This document shows positions 12,831 to 22,280 of a DNA stretch of 64,000 bases, piece by piece. A program made the position numbers and the translations under genes. The notes beneath the pieces are model-generated. The model was not told the origin of the DNA and made no database searches. It was given only the letters and a program-made list of their open reading frames with translations. The stretch covers positions 2,559,806-2,623,805 of the forward strand of contig NC_133929.1 of NCBI RefSeq assembly GCF_964199755.1, in the 5' to 3' direction. This DNA is from Larus michahellis (Eukaryota; Chordata; Aves; Charadriiformes; Laridae). How positions within the stretch are numbered: the first letter of the stretch is position 1; each line of letters begins with the position of its first letter.

Positions 12831-14008
12831 TTCATAGAATAGCTTGGGTTGGAAGGGACTTTGAAGGATCATCTGGTCCAACCTTTCATTGGAAAGGGAA
12901 CCTAGATGAGATTATCTATCACCCTTTCCAATTGGATCTTGAAAACCTCCAGCAATGGGGACTCTACCACATCCCTGGGGAGGTTGTTCCAGTGAATGAT
13001 TGTTCTCACTGCAAAATACTTCTTTCTTATATCAAGATGAAACCTCTCCTAGTGCAACTTGTACCTGTTGCCCCTTGTCTTCTCCATGTGATTCCTTGTG
13101 AAGGGAGCCTCTGTCCTCTTTGTAGCTGCCTTTTAAGTACTGGAATACTTTGATGAGGTGTTCCTGCCCTGCCCTGCCCCGCCCCCCCAGCCTTCTCTTC
13201 TCCAAGGAGAAAAGACCTAACTAACTCCTTCAGTCTTTCCTCATAGGGCAGATTCTCTAGCCCTTTGATCATCTTTGTGGCCCTCCATTGGACCCTCTCC
13301 AGCCTGTCCGTGTCTTTCTTGACTTGTGGGGACCAGAACTGGACACCATACTCCAGGTGCAGCCTGACAAGCGCTGAGTAGGATGATCACATCTCTATCT
13401 CTGCTAGTAATGCCCCTGCGGATGCAGCCCTGGATACTATTTGCCCCCATTGCTGCAGCGGTGCACTGCTGACTCATGTTCAGCTGCTTGTCCACCAGGA
13501 CCTCCAGGTCCCTTTCAGCAAGGCTGCTCCCCAACCACACAGATCCCAGCCTGTACTGGGCTCTTTGGTTATATCATCCCAAGTGCAGGATTTGGCTAAA
13601 CTTCATACTGTTCTTGCTAGCCCACTCTTCCAGCCTGTCCAGGTCTCTCTGTAAGATGGCTCTTCCTTCTGAGGTGTCCACCTCACCACCCAGTTTGGTG
13701 TCATCAGCAAACTTGGTGAGGGTGCTTTCAATCTCATCATCCAGATCATTTATGAAGATGTTGAACAGCATGGGGCCCAGTATTGATCCCTGGGGGACCT
13801 CACTTGTGACAGGCTGCCAGCCTGAGTAAAAACCATTGATCACCACCCTCTGAGTGCGGCCCATTAGCCAATTTCCAACCCATCTCGCAGACCACCCATC
13901 CAGTCTGTATCTGGCCAGTTTGTCCAGGAGAAGGCTGTGGGGAACAGTGTCAAACACTTTGCTGAAGTCCAGATAAACAACATCCACTGCTCTCCCCATG
14001 TCAACAGT
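12831..14008 (-). mobile_element. CR1 LINE copy with partial reverse transcriptase
   Basis: The left edge matches a reversed CR1 3' end. The minus strand encodes ORF2: the frame at 13574-14008 has RT motifs [34 protein letters not shown] and the catalytic FADD box. Further 3' the frame shifts repeatedly (13241-13540, 13027-13272). The copy is more diverged than the others here and lacks the 3' octamers, so it is probably older. Homology stops near 14008; upstream codons in the same frame are unrelated. Confidence 0.87.
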
Positions 14009-14205
14009 TTCCCTTGGGACCGTTCTCCAAAACTGGCTCAAGGAGCTGTTGCAGAGATTTAGGGAAGCCTGCAGCCTACTGCTAGGTGAGAACAGGTCTG
14101 TATGAAACCAAGCAGCCATTAGAGTAGGTGAGAAGAGGCATCAGGCCAGATTGTTGACACTCTCTTCCATGTTTTGGCTTAGCAGGAAAAAGAGCTCTTC
14201 CCTCA
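14009..14205. other. Unassigned spacer between CR1 and LTR
   Basis: This short stretch is not recognisably CR1. It may be the diverged start of the LTR that follows. Confidence 0.3.
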
Positions 14206-14361
14206 AACTACCCTGTAGAGGGGTTGCACCTGTGGGGAGGAGCGGACAGGTCAGGTGACCCAAACTGACCAATAGGGTACTCCATCCCATCTGCCATGCT
14301 CAGTATAAAAGCTGAGGGATCAAAGGGGGTCAGGTTGGCTCTTCTCCAATGGCCCTTTTTC
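14206..14361 (+). mobile_element. Left part of an ERV-L-like LTR split by a CR1
   Basis: The sequence aligns by eye with 47805-47965 of the LTR at 47568: the same GACAGGTGACCC and TCCATCCCATCTGC segments, and TATAAAAG at 14304-14311. The match stops at 14361 where a CR1 begins, and LTR sequence resumes after the CR1 at about 17571. The true left edge is diverged and uncertain. Confidence 0.65.
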
Positions 14362-14468
14362 CCATAGAATCTTCATGGTTGGAAGGGACCTTTGAGATTG
14401 AGACCAACCATACACACACCAAAAAACCCCACAAACCACCACAAACAACCAACCTACAATCTCTGCCA

Positions 14469-14849
14469 CTAGAGCACGCCCTGAAGTGACACATCTAGAC
14501 ATTTCTTAAACACCTCTAGGGCTGGGGACTCAACCCCCTCCCTGGGCAGGCTGTTCCAGTGCCTGACCACTCTTTCAGTAAAGTAATTCTTCCTGATATC
14601 TAACCTAAACCTCCCCTGCAGCAACTTCATACCATTTCCTCTGGTCCTGTCATTATTCACTTGGGAGAAGAGGCCACCACCCACCTCTCTCCACCCTCCT
14701 TTCAGGTAGTTGTGGAGGGCAATGAGGTCTCCCCTCAGCCTCCTCTTCTCCAAACTAAACATGTCCAGCTCCCTCAGCCTCTCCTCATATGCCCTGGTCT
14801 CCAGACCCCTCACCAGCCTGGTAGCTCTCCTCTGGACACGCTCCAGCAC
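14469..14849 (-). pseudogene. CR1 ORF2 C-terminal segment
   Basis: The open stretch encodes the region after the RT fingers/palm, with [20 protein letters not shown] and [21 protein letters not shown] segments shared with the copy at 26333. The function of this ORF2 tail is not well defined; it lies 3' of the catalytic domains. Upstream the sequence jumps at about 14897 to the linker before the RT, showing the internal deletion. Confidence 0.8.
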
Positions 14850-15128
14850 TTCAATGTCCCTCTTGTACAGAGGGGCCCAGAACTGAACACAGCACTCGAG
14901 GTGAGCTCCAGCTGGGCTTTTGCCTTCCTACTTTTCTCTCTGTATAACCTAACGAGATCTCTGTACTCCTCCTGAATTGCCTGTCCCTTCTTCCAAAGGT
15001 GGTAAGCCCTCCTTTTATTCCCAAGTCCTATTATTCCTATTTAAAAATTCCTTGTTCATCCAGGCTGGCCATTTTCCCCGCCCTTTAGACTTGCGACACT
15101 TACTCGGGGACAGCCTGCTCCTGGGCCT

Positions 15129-16000
15129 TTAAGATTTCCTTCTTGAAGAGCATCCAGCCTTCCTGGACCCCTTTAGGACTGCCTCCCAAGGGACTCTCTC
15201 AACCGGTGTCCTGAACAAGCCAAAGTCCACCCTCTGGAAGTCCAAGGTGGAGGTTTTGCTAACCCCCCTCCTTACATCACTACCAATTGAAAGCTTGACC
15301 ACTTCATGATCACTAAGCCCAAGACGACCTCCGACCACCACATCTCCCACTAGTCCTTCTCTGTTTGTGACCAGTAGGTCTAGCGAGGCACCTCCCCTGG
15401 TAGGCTCCCCTACCAGTTGTGTCAGGAAGTTCTCTTCCATGCACTCGAGGAACCTCGCAGCCTGCCTGCTCTCTGCTGTGTTGTATTTCCAGCAGATACC
15501 TGGCAGGTTGAAGTCCCCAAGCAGAACAAGGGCTGGCGACTGCGAGACTTCAGCCAGCCGCTTATAGAATACTTCATCTGTGTCCTCATCCTGGCCGGGT
15601 GGTCTCTAGCATACTCCCAGCACAAGATCTCCCTTATTTGCCTTCCCCTTCATCCTTCCCCATAAACACTCGACTTTATCATCACTGGAATCACTCCATA
15701 CAATCAAAACATTCCCTAATGTACAGAGCCACACCCCCGCCTCTCCTTCCTTGCCTGTCCCTTCTGAAGAGCTTATAGCCATCCATCGCAGCATTCCAGT
15801 CGTGACAGTCATCCCACCACGTTTCCATGATGGCCACTACATCATAGCTGTCCTGCTGCACAATGGCTTCCAGCTCATCCCGTTTGTTGCCCATGCTACG
15901 TGCATTCGTGTAGATGCACTTGAGCTGGGCCGCCGGTTTCACCCCCATCCTTGGCCCTTTATCCCTAGGCTCGTTACTAGTGGGCCTGGTTTTACCCCCT
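15129..16000 (-). pseudogene. CR1 ORF2 AP-endonuclease domain, frame-broken
   Basis: The CR1 endonuclease nicks target DNA to prime reverse transcription. The minus strand at 15691-16000 encodes its start (KCIYTNARSMGNKRDELEA, then a METWW motif with the catalytic-type Glu, then GGGVALYI). The end is at 15129-15440, with the SDHEVV motif that carries the conserved Asp-His. The middle (about 15422-15690) is in other frames. The order fits an APE-type fold, but frame shifts prevent a single protein. Confidence 0.78.
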
Positions 16001-16049
16001 TCCCCCTTTGATACTAGTTTAAAGCCCTGTCCATGAGCCTTGCTAACTC

Positions 16050-17021
16050 TTGGCCTAGTACCTTTTCCCCTTTTGGGACAGGGTTTTCCCATTCTTAGCG
16101 AGCAGGCCCACTGTCCTGCGCATCAAACTATGATCACAGAACCCAAAGCCCTGCTCGTAGCACCAGTTTCGGAGCCAGGTGTTGATCCGTACGATTTTCT
16201 TGTTCACCCATTCGTCAGTCCCCAAAGCTGGAAGGGCAGAGGAGAACACAATTTGTGCTCCCGAACCCTTGACAAGCCGTCCCAAGGCCCTGAAGTCTTT
16301 CTTTCATTGCCCTCAGACTTCTGCTCTCCAGCTCCTCACTGTCTGCCTGTAAGATCAAAAGAGGGTAGTAATCTGAGGGCCATATCAGGCCAGGAAGCTT
16401 CCTGGCTATATCCCTAACACGGGCCCCAGGGAGGCAGCAGACCTCCCTGTGGGAAGGGTCCGGCCTGCATATGGGACCCTCAGTTCCCCTCAGAATGGGC
16501 CCCCCTATGACTATTGCCCTCCTCCTGCTCTTCACAGAAGCAGTCTTAATGCGTGGAGCTGGCTGCTTTGGCGACTCCCTGGATGGGGCTTTATCAGCAC
16601 CCTTAGTTCCCTCCTCATCTATCTCCAGAGGCCCATATCTGTTCTGTACGGGCACCTGGGGGGGCATGGGGGGTCTGGAGGGGGCTCTTCTGCTGCCCCG
16701 AGCAGGTACCTGCTTCCATTCTCCCCCATCCTCTCCCAGTTCCCCTCCTTCTGCCTGGTGACAAGAGGGCAGGGGATCCTCTGCCTCTCATGGAGCCTCC
16801 TCCTGCTGCTTTTTCCCTAAGGACAGCAGGGTGTGGCTCCACCAATCAATCTCCCTTTCACACTCCCAAATGCTCCTCAGTCTTTCCACTTCCTCCTTAA
16901 GCTCAGCCACCAGGCTGAGCAGATCATTTACCTGGTCACAGCACACACAGGCACTGTCTTTGCTGTCCTCCTGCCAGAGTGACAGACATTCCATGCAGCT
17001 CATCACCTTGACCAGCTGCAT
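16050..17021 (-). pseudogene. CR1 ORF1 (coiled coil plus esterase-like domain), degenerate
   Basis: CR1 ORF1 encodes an RNA-binding, esterase-like protein. The minus strand at 16788-17021 shows a Cys-rich start (CMECLSL, CVCCDQ) followed by a heptad-like LLSLVAELKEEVERLRS coiled coil. The segment 16215-16667 shows the esterase-like domain (EGPICRPDPSHREVCCLPGA). The expected catalytic GDS near its start reads IGGPIL here, so the nucleophile serine appears lost. The C-terminal part (FGFCDHS) continues in another frame at 16055-16285. The ORF is broken by at least two frame changes. Confidence 0.72.
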
Positions 17022-17570
17022 GTCTCTCCATCACATCCATTTGGGTCACTTCATTCCTTCTGGCTTTGGCTACAGACCGAGTGGAGACCATGTTTTCTTT
17101 GCGGTCTACCTAGCCTGCCTGCTCTCCCCTTGTTCCTCCCCTCGCAGTCACCCGTCCCGCACCACACTCTGCAGTGGCTGCCTGCTGCTGATGTCACCTT
17201 GCCGACACACACCCTCCTCTGGTGTTCCCAGGTGGTTCCACAGGTGACACCCAGGGAACACCCACTCACTGCTTGTTTGCTCAGTGTGCTCCCGAAGGGC
17301 TGCTTTTATGAGGGGGGAGTGGTCCCACCCCGGAGTGGTCCCACCCCCTCCTCGTTCAGACCTGCCGCCGGGGGCGCTGGCTCCGCCCCACATCTCCTCA
17401 GCTGTCACCGCCCCCCGGAAGTGCCGGGTACCAGCTCTGGCTGGCTGCTTTTCCTGGCTTGAAAAGCCTCAAAACCGAGCCCCCTTGCCGGCCTTTTTTG
17501 CCGTGATTCCCTTCCCCGGTACAGACTTACCTGCACTAGAGCTGGTCTCCTCGGCGAGTGGAGACCTCTC
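17022..17570 (-). promoter_or_regulatory. Probable CR1 5' UTR / promoter region
   Basis: GC-rich, CpG-containing DNA lies just upstream of ORF1 on the minus strand and ends at the resumed LTR. Its place fits the internal promoter region of a CR1 that is complete or nearly complete at its 5' end. No core promoter motif was picked out. Confidence 0.5.
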
Positions 17571-17956
17571 CTCTTCTTCAATGTCTCTCTTTTTTCAATG
17601 ATTGACATCTGAGGAGGACCCTGTCAGTTTGTCTACCTTTGATCCCCATCAGTGGGTTCCTGAATCAAGATCTAGAATCCAGTTGTATTTTATCACTGAG
17701 TCAAGTCTGGAACTTCCCCAGTACCTGCTGGTGACATCTCCCTGGGAGCTTGATATGGTTTTGTGTATATGTGTATATATTGTATCTATTTCATTATTTC
17801 CTTTTTTTATTTTATTATTAATATTTCCATTAAAGTAGTTTAGTTTTTTCTAAGCTCGTAAATCTCTATCTCTCTTCTTCCTTTGCTTGGAGCAAGAGGT
17901 GGGGGAGAGTGTTTGTTGTCTTGTCATTTGCCAATTTCACCCAAAGTGTGACAACA
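17571..17956 (+). mobile_element. Right part of the LTR split by CR1
   Basis: The sequence resumes with TTCAATGATTGACATCTGAGG, corresponding to TTCAATGGTCGGTGTCTGAGG in the LTR at 47568. It continues through an AT-rich segment with ATTAAA near 17830 and ends in GTGACA or GACAACA at 17953-17956, a plausible LTR end. Confidence 0.6.
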
Positions 17957-18130
17957 AGCCAAATGTAAAGTAATTTAAAAGTGCTCACATAGGAATTTTT
18001 TTCCAGTTTAATTGATTTAAAGCTAATTTTGTCTGGCTCTGGCTGGCTCTGTCTTTCTGTTTTTGTCTCATTCATCACTCATTGACTTTCTCTTAGTAGG
18101 AGTTATCAGCTGTGCAGGCTGAAGTCAATG

Positions 18131-18967
18131 TCACAGAATGGATCTGGTTGGAAGGGACCTTAAAGATCATCTTGTTCTGACCCCCCCTGCTATGGGCAGG
18201 GACATATCTCACTAGATCAGGTTGCTCAAAGCCCCATCCAGTCTGGTCTTGAACACTTCCAAGGAAGGGGCATCCACAGCTTCCCTGGGCAACCTGTTCC
18301 AGTGCCTCACCACCCTCACAGGAAAGAATTTCTTCCTAATATCCAATCTAAATCTCCCCTCTTTCAGTTTAAAACTGTTACCCCTCGTCCTATCACTACG
18401 CTCCCTGATAAAGCATCTATCCCCATCTCTCCTGTAGGCCCCCTTCAGGTACTGGAAGGCCGCTATAAGGTCTCCCCGGAGCCTTCTCTTCTCCAGGCTG
18501 AACAACCCCAACTCTCTCAGCCTGTCCTCATAGGAGAGGGGCTCCAGCCTTCTGATCATCCTCGTGGCCTTCCTCTGGACCCGTTCCAACAGGTCCATGT
18601 CCTTCTTGTGCTGAGGGCTCCAGAGCTGGACACAATATTCCAGGTGGGGTCTCATGAGAGTGGAGTAGAGGGGGAGAATCACCTCCCTCGATCTGCTGGC
18701 CAGGCTTCTTTTGATGCAGCCCAGGATGCAGTTGGCCTTCTGGGCTGCGAGCGCACATTGCTGGCTCATGTTGAGCTTCTCATCCACCAGCGCCCCCAAG
18801 TCCTTCTCCTCAGGGCTGTTCCAAATCCATTCTCCACCCGGCCTGTATTTGTGCTTGGGATTGCCACAACCCAGGTGGAGGACCTTGCACTTGGCCTGGT
18901 TGAACTTCATGAGGTTTGCAAGGGCCCACCTCTCAAGCCTCTCCAGGTCCCTCTGGTTGGCATTCAT
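18131..18967 (-). mobile_element. CR1 LINE fragment (subfamily II)
   Basis: The reversed CR1 3' end is at 18131. The minus-strand frame 18212-18967 is open for 251 codons and encodes ORF2 from just after the RT catalytic box to the C-terminus ([53 protein letters not shown]). It is almost identical to the copy at 30621-31377, so the subfamily was active recently. It is 5'-truncated near 18967, only about 100 bp from the 5' end of an oppositely oriented CR1. Confidence 0.9.
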
Positions 18968-19065
18968 CTGTATGGCATACTTCCACTATGGTAACCTAAC
19001 TTATAGTCTAAATAATCTGTTTACATTGTTTTGTTTTGTTGGCTCATTTGTCTAACTAATCTGAT

Positions 19066-20246
19066 TGATAGCCTTCTATGATGGCATGACTGGATGGAGA
19101 GATGAGAGGAGGTCAGTGGACGTTGTCTACCTTGACTTCATCAAGGCTTTTGACACCATCTCCCACAGCATCCTCATAGGGATGCTTAGGAAGAGTGGGC
19201 TAGATGAATGGAGAGTAAGGTAAGGTGGATAGATAACTGGTTGAAAGAGAGAGCTCAGAGGGTCGTGATTAGGGGCACAGAGTTTAGTTGGAGGTCAGTG
19301 ACGAGTGGTGTTCCCCAGGGGTCAGTACTGGGTCCAGTCCTCTTCAATATATTCATCAACGACCTGGGTGAGGGGATAGAGGGCACCCTCAGCAAGTTTT
19401 CTGATGACACAAAGCTGGGAGGGGTGGCTGACACACCGGAAGGCTGTGCCGCCATCCATAGAGACCTGGACAGGCTGGAGAGTTGGGCAGAGAGGAACCT
19501 TATGAAATTCAACAAGGGCAAGTGTAGTGTGCTGCACCTGGGGAGGAATTACCCCATGCACCAGGACAGGTTGGGGGCTGACCTGCTGGAGAGCAGCTCT
19601 GTGGGAAGAGGCCTGGGAGTCTTGGTGGACAACAGGATGACCATGAGCCAGCAATGTGCCCTTGTGAGAGTGTGGCCAGCAGGTGGAGGGAGGTCATCCT
19701 CCCCCTCTACTCCGCCTTGGTGAGGCCACATCTGGAGTACCGTGTCCAGTTCTGGGCTCCCCGGTTCAAGAGGGACAGGGAACTGCTGGAGAGGGGACAG
19801 CAAAGGGCTACCAAGATGATGAGGGGACTGGAACACCTCTCTTATGAAGAAAGGCTGAGGGACTTGGGTCTCTTCAGTCTGGAAAAAAGACGGCTGAGGG
19901 GGGACCTTATCAACACTTCTAAATACTGAAAGGGTGGGTGTCAGGAGGATGGGGCCAGGCTCTTCTCAGTGGTGCCCAGCGACAGGACAAGAGGTAACGG
20001 GCACAAACTTGAGCATAGGAAGTTCCACCTAAACATGAGGAGGCACTTCTTTACTTTGAGGGTGGCAGAGCCCTGGCACAGGCTGCCCGGGGAGGTGGTG
20101 GAGTCTCCATCTCTGGAGACATTCAAAACCCCCCTGGACGCATTCCTGTGCCACCTGCTCTGGGTGACCCTGCTCTGGCAGGGGGGTTGGTCTAGATGAT
20201 CTCCAGAGGTCCCTTCCAACCCCTACCATTCTGTGATTCTGTGATT
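19066..20246 (+). mobile_element. CR1 LINE fragment with RT part (subfamily I)
   Basis: The copy reads left to right and ends in ATTCTGTGATTCTGTG at about 20230-20245. It encodes RT motifs VVYLDFIKAFDT (about 19110-19150) and [19 protein letters not shown]. The catalytic box reads FSDD instead of FADD. The rest of ORF2 follows in broken frames (19208-19723, 19654-19929, 19969-20199). Near 19670 there is a deletion relative to the copy at 10848. The 3' half is nearly identical to that minus-strand copy. Confidence 0.9.
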
Positions 20247-21625
20247 TTAAGTGCAAATAGCTGCAAGAGTTCTTCACCTGAAAAATAATTCCTGTCAATT
20301 AATCACTCTCTATCCCACAGATGTAACAGAATTTCAATCTTAGTTGTTTTAGGACTTTCTGTAAGTCTCCATATATATTCATGTGTCCTGATATTTGCAC
20401 TAAAACAGATGAAGTTGCTGAACCTTTAACACAGGCTGCTTTCCTCCAAGATAATCACTTAGCCACTTAAACAAATGGAGTTTAAAAAATCCAAAGAGAA
20501 AATTATCTTTGTCAGAATTATTTAATTCTCTGATCGGCAGAGATTCTTCATGGGTGAAAATGTCTTGACTTCAGGTATTAAACAAAAGGCAATAAAACAT
20601 AAACCTCCCATAATGTGGAACCTTTCTTCCTGTATAGAAAGGAGCAATAAAGAGGTAAAACTTACAGATATTTGGAAATAATTTTGTACAGCCTAAGATA
20701 TGGTTAGATGTGATTTTCACTGTGCTCGCCTCTCAGATTGCTCAAGCTTCAATGTAGCAAACATGCTGCTTTACATTTATAATGAAATACAATAAAATAG
20801 AGTCAGAAGGTCACTTCATATCAATAAAACTGACCTGTAGTTCAAGTAATGTAGGAAGTGGTCAAACTCCTTTTCCCCATTCTAGAACATCATGGCATTT
20901 CCTATCATACTCTGGATGTAATGGATATAGAGAGAAATCTTTTGCTTGTCTCTGTATTGAATTTGCCTATTATACTGAAAAATTCGGGTCAAAGACTGCC
21001 TGCTAACTTTGTGTTTGTGTAGCATTTAATATAATAAGGGATGAATTCTTGGCTGCTGACAAGACGCAGACATAATATACATTGTTGATAATGATAACTT
21101 TAAACTGTGATAAAATTTATCACTGCCAACAGTTTCTCTGTTTGAAAAATTATGCTGAAAGCAAGTAGGAAAAAGTGGTCCTCAGAATTTGACTTCTGAT
21201 TTGTTTTTTCACATGACACTGATTTTAAAAAATTGCCTGTGTTTATATTAAGCTTGGCTAACTGTCTCAGGCTTAGAGAAAATTTCACTGTAACCAATAC
21301 GTGTGTTTCTTTTTTATAGTGTGTGCTTTTATGTACATCTATTTTCTTCCCTTTGACATTATTTTACAGAGCTCTGTGCACTGTCCCAAAGAGCTCACAG
21401 CCAAAAAGATAAATAACACTGGGAGGATGAGAGAAAGATGTAGCGAAAATACGTTTGATATTTCTGTGTAGGATCTTTCCCTTGGGGCATATAAAAAGTC
21501 TGATTCACTTCTAGAGATGGTAAAAATGTCATAAATGTGTTCTGTACCTATATTACCATTTTGACTGCAAATATAGAATTGGAATTGTCTTCTAAAGTTT
21601 TTTCAGATGTAAAGTTGTAAGGAGC
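20247..21625. other. AT-rich single-copy DNA
   Basis: No coding sequence or repeat family was recognised. Confidence 0.5.
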
Positions 21626-21697
21626 TGTCGTGGTTTAGCCTCAGACGGCAACAAAGAACTACGTGCCGCTCGCTCGGGCCTTCCCAATACGGGAAGA
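21626..21697 (-). mobile_element. Truncated end of an ERV-L LTR
   Basis: These 72 bases match, in reverse, the last part of the LTR at 54640-54978 (TGTCGTGGTTTAGCCTCAGA corresponds to its reversed right end). The fragment stops inside the LTR and joins a CR1 body without a spacer. This looks like an LTR that was partly deleted together with the 3' half of the CR1. Confidence 0.75.
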
Positions 21698-22280
21698 TAT
21701 TAAACAAAACTGGCCCCAAAACTGAGCCCTGAGGGACACCACTGGTGACCAGCCGCCAAGAGGATTTCACCCCATTAATCCGAACTCTCTGGGCACGGCC
21801 ATCCAGCCAGTTTTTAACCCAGCGAAGAGTACGCTTGTCTGCGCCATGATTCACCAGCTTCTCCAAGAGAATGCTGTGGGGGACGGTGTCAAAGGCCTTA
21901 CCAAAGTCCAGATAGACAACGTCCACAGCCTTCCCCGCATCCAGAAGGTGGGTCACATGGTCATAGGAAGAGATCAGGTTGGTTAAGCAGGACCTCCCTT
22001 TCCTAAACCCGTGCTGGCTGGCCCTGATCCCTTGGCTGCCCTGCACTTGCCATGAGAGCTCACTCGAGATGATCCTCTCCATGATCTTCCCTGGTACCGA
22101 GGTCAGGCTGACAGGCCTGTAGTTCCCCGGATCCTCCTTCCGACCCTTCTTGTAGATGGGCGTCACATTAGCCACCCTCCAGTCATCTGGTACCTGCCCT
22201 GTTGACCAAGGCTGTTGATAAATGATGGAGAGAGGCTTGGTGAGCTCTCCCGCCAGCTCCCTGAGTGCTCTTGGGTGAAT
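21698..22280 (-). mobile_element. CR1 LINE internal fragment, RT N-terminal half
   Basis: The minus strand encodes the RT fingers and part of the palm in one open frame: [69 protein letters not shown]. The copy ends just before the FADD box where the LTR fragment begins, so the catalytic site and the 3' end are missing. An internal CR1 piece without its 3' end must have arisen by later deletion or rearrangement. Confidence 0.85.

Larger units (their letters stand above)
14362..17570 (-). mobile_element. Near full-length CR1 LINE with ORF1 and internal ORF2 deletion
   Basis: This 3.2-kb copy lies on the minus strand, 3' end at 14362. In transcription order it has a GC-rich 5' region (17570-17022), ORF1 (17021-about 16050), an endonuclease region (about 16000-15129), the start of the RT linker (to about 14900), then, after a deletion of most of the RT, the ORF2 C-terminus (14849-14469). 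Full CR1 elements are about 4.5 kb, so over 1 kb of ORF2 is missing. It inserted into an older LTR. Similar 23-25-bp sequences at 14339-14361 and 17571-17595 may be a diverged target duplication, although CR1 often makes none. Several frame changes make it non-functional. Confidence 0.85.

Noticed and set aside
18302..18994. Long plus-strand frame of 230 codons
   Set aside because: It is the antisense of CR1 ORF2. The same antisense frame appears in the sister copy at 30797-31375 because the coding strand is conserved, not because it encodes a protein.
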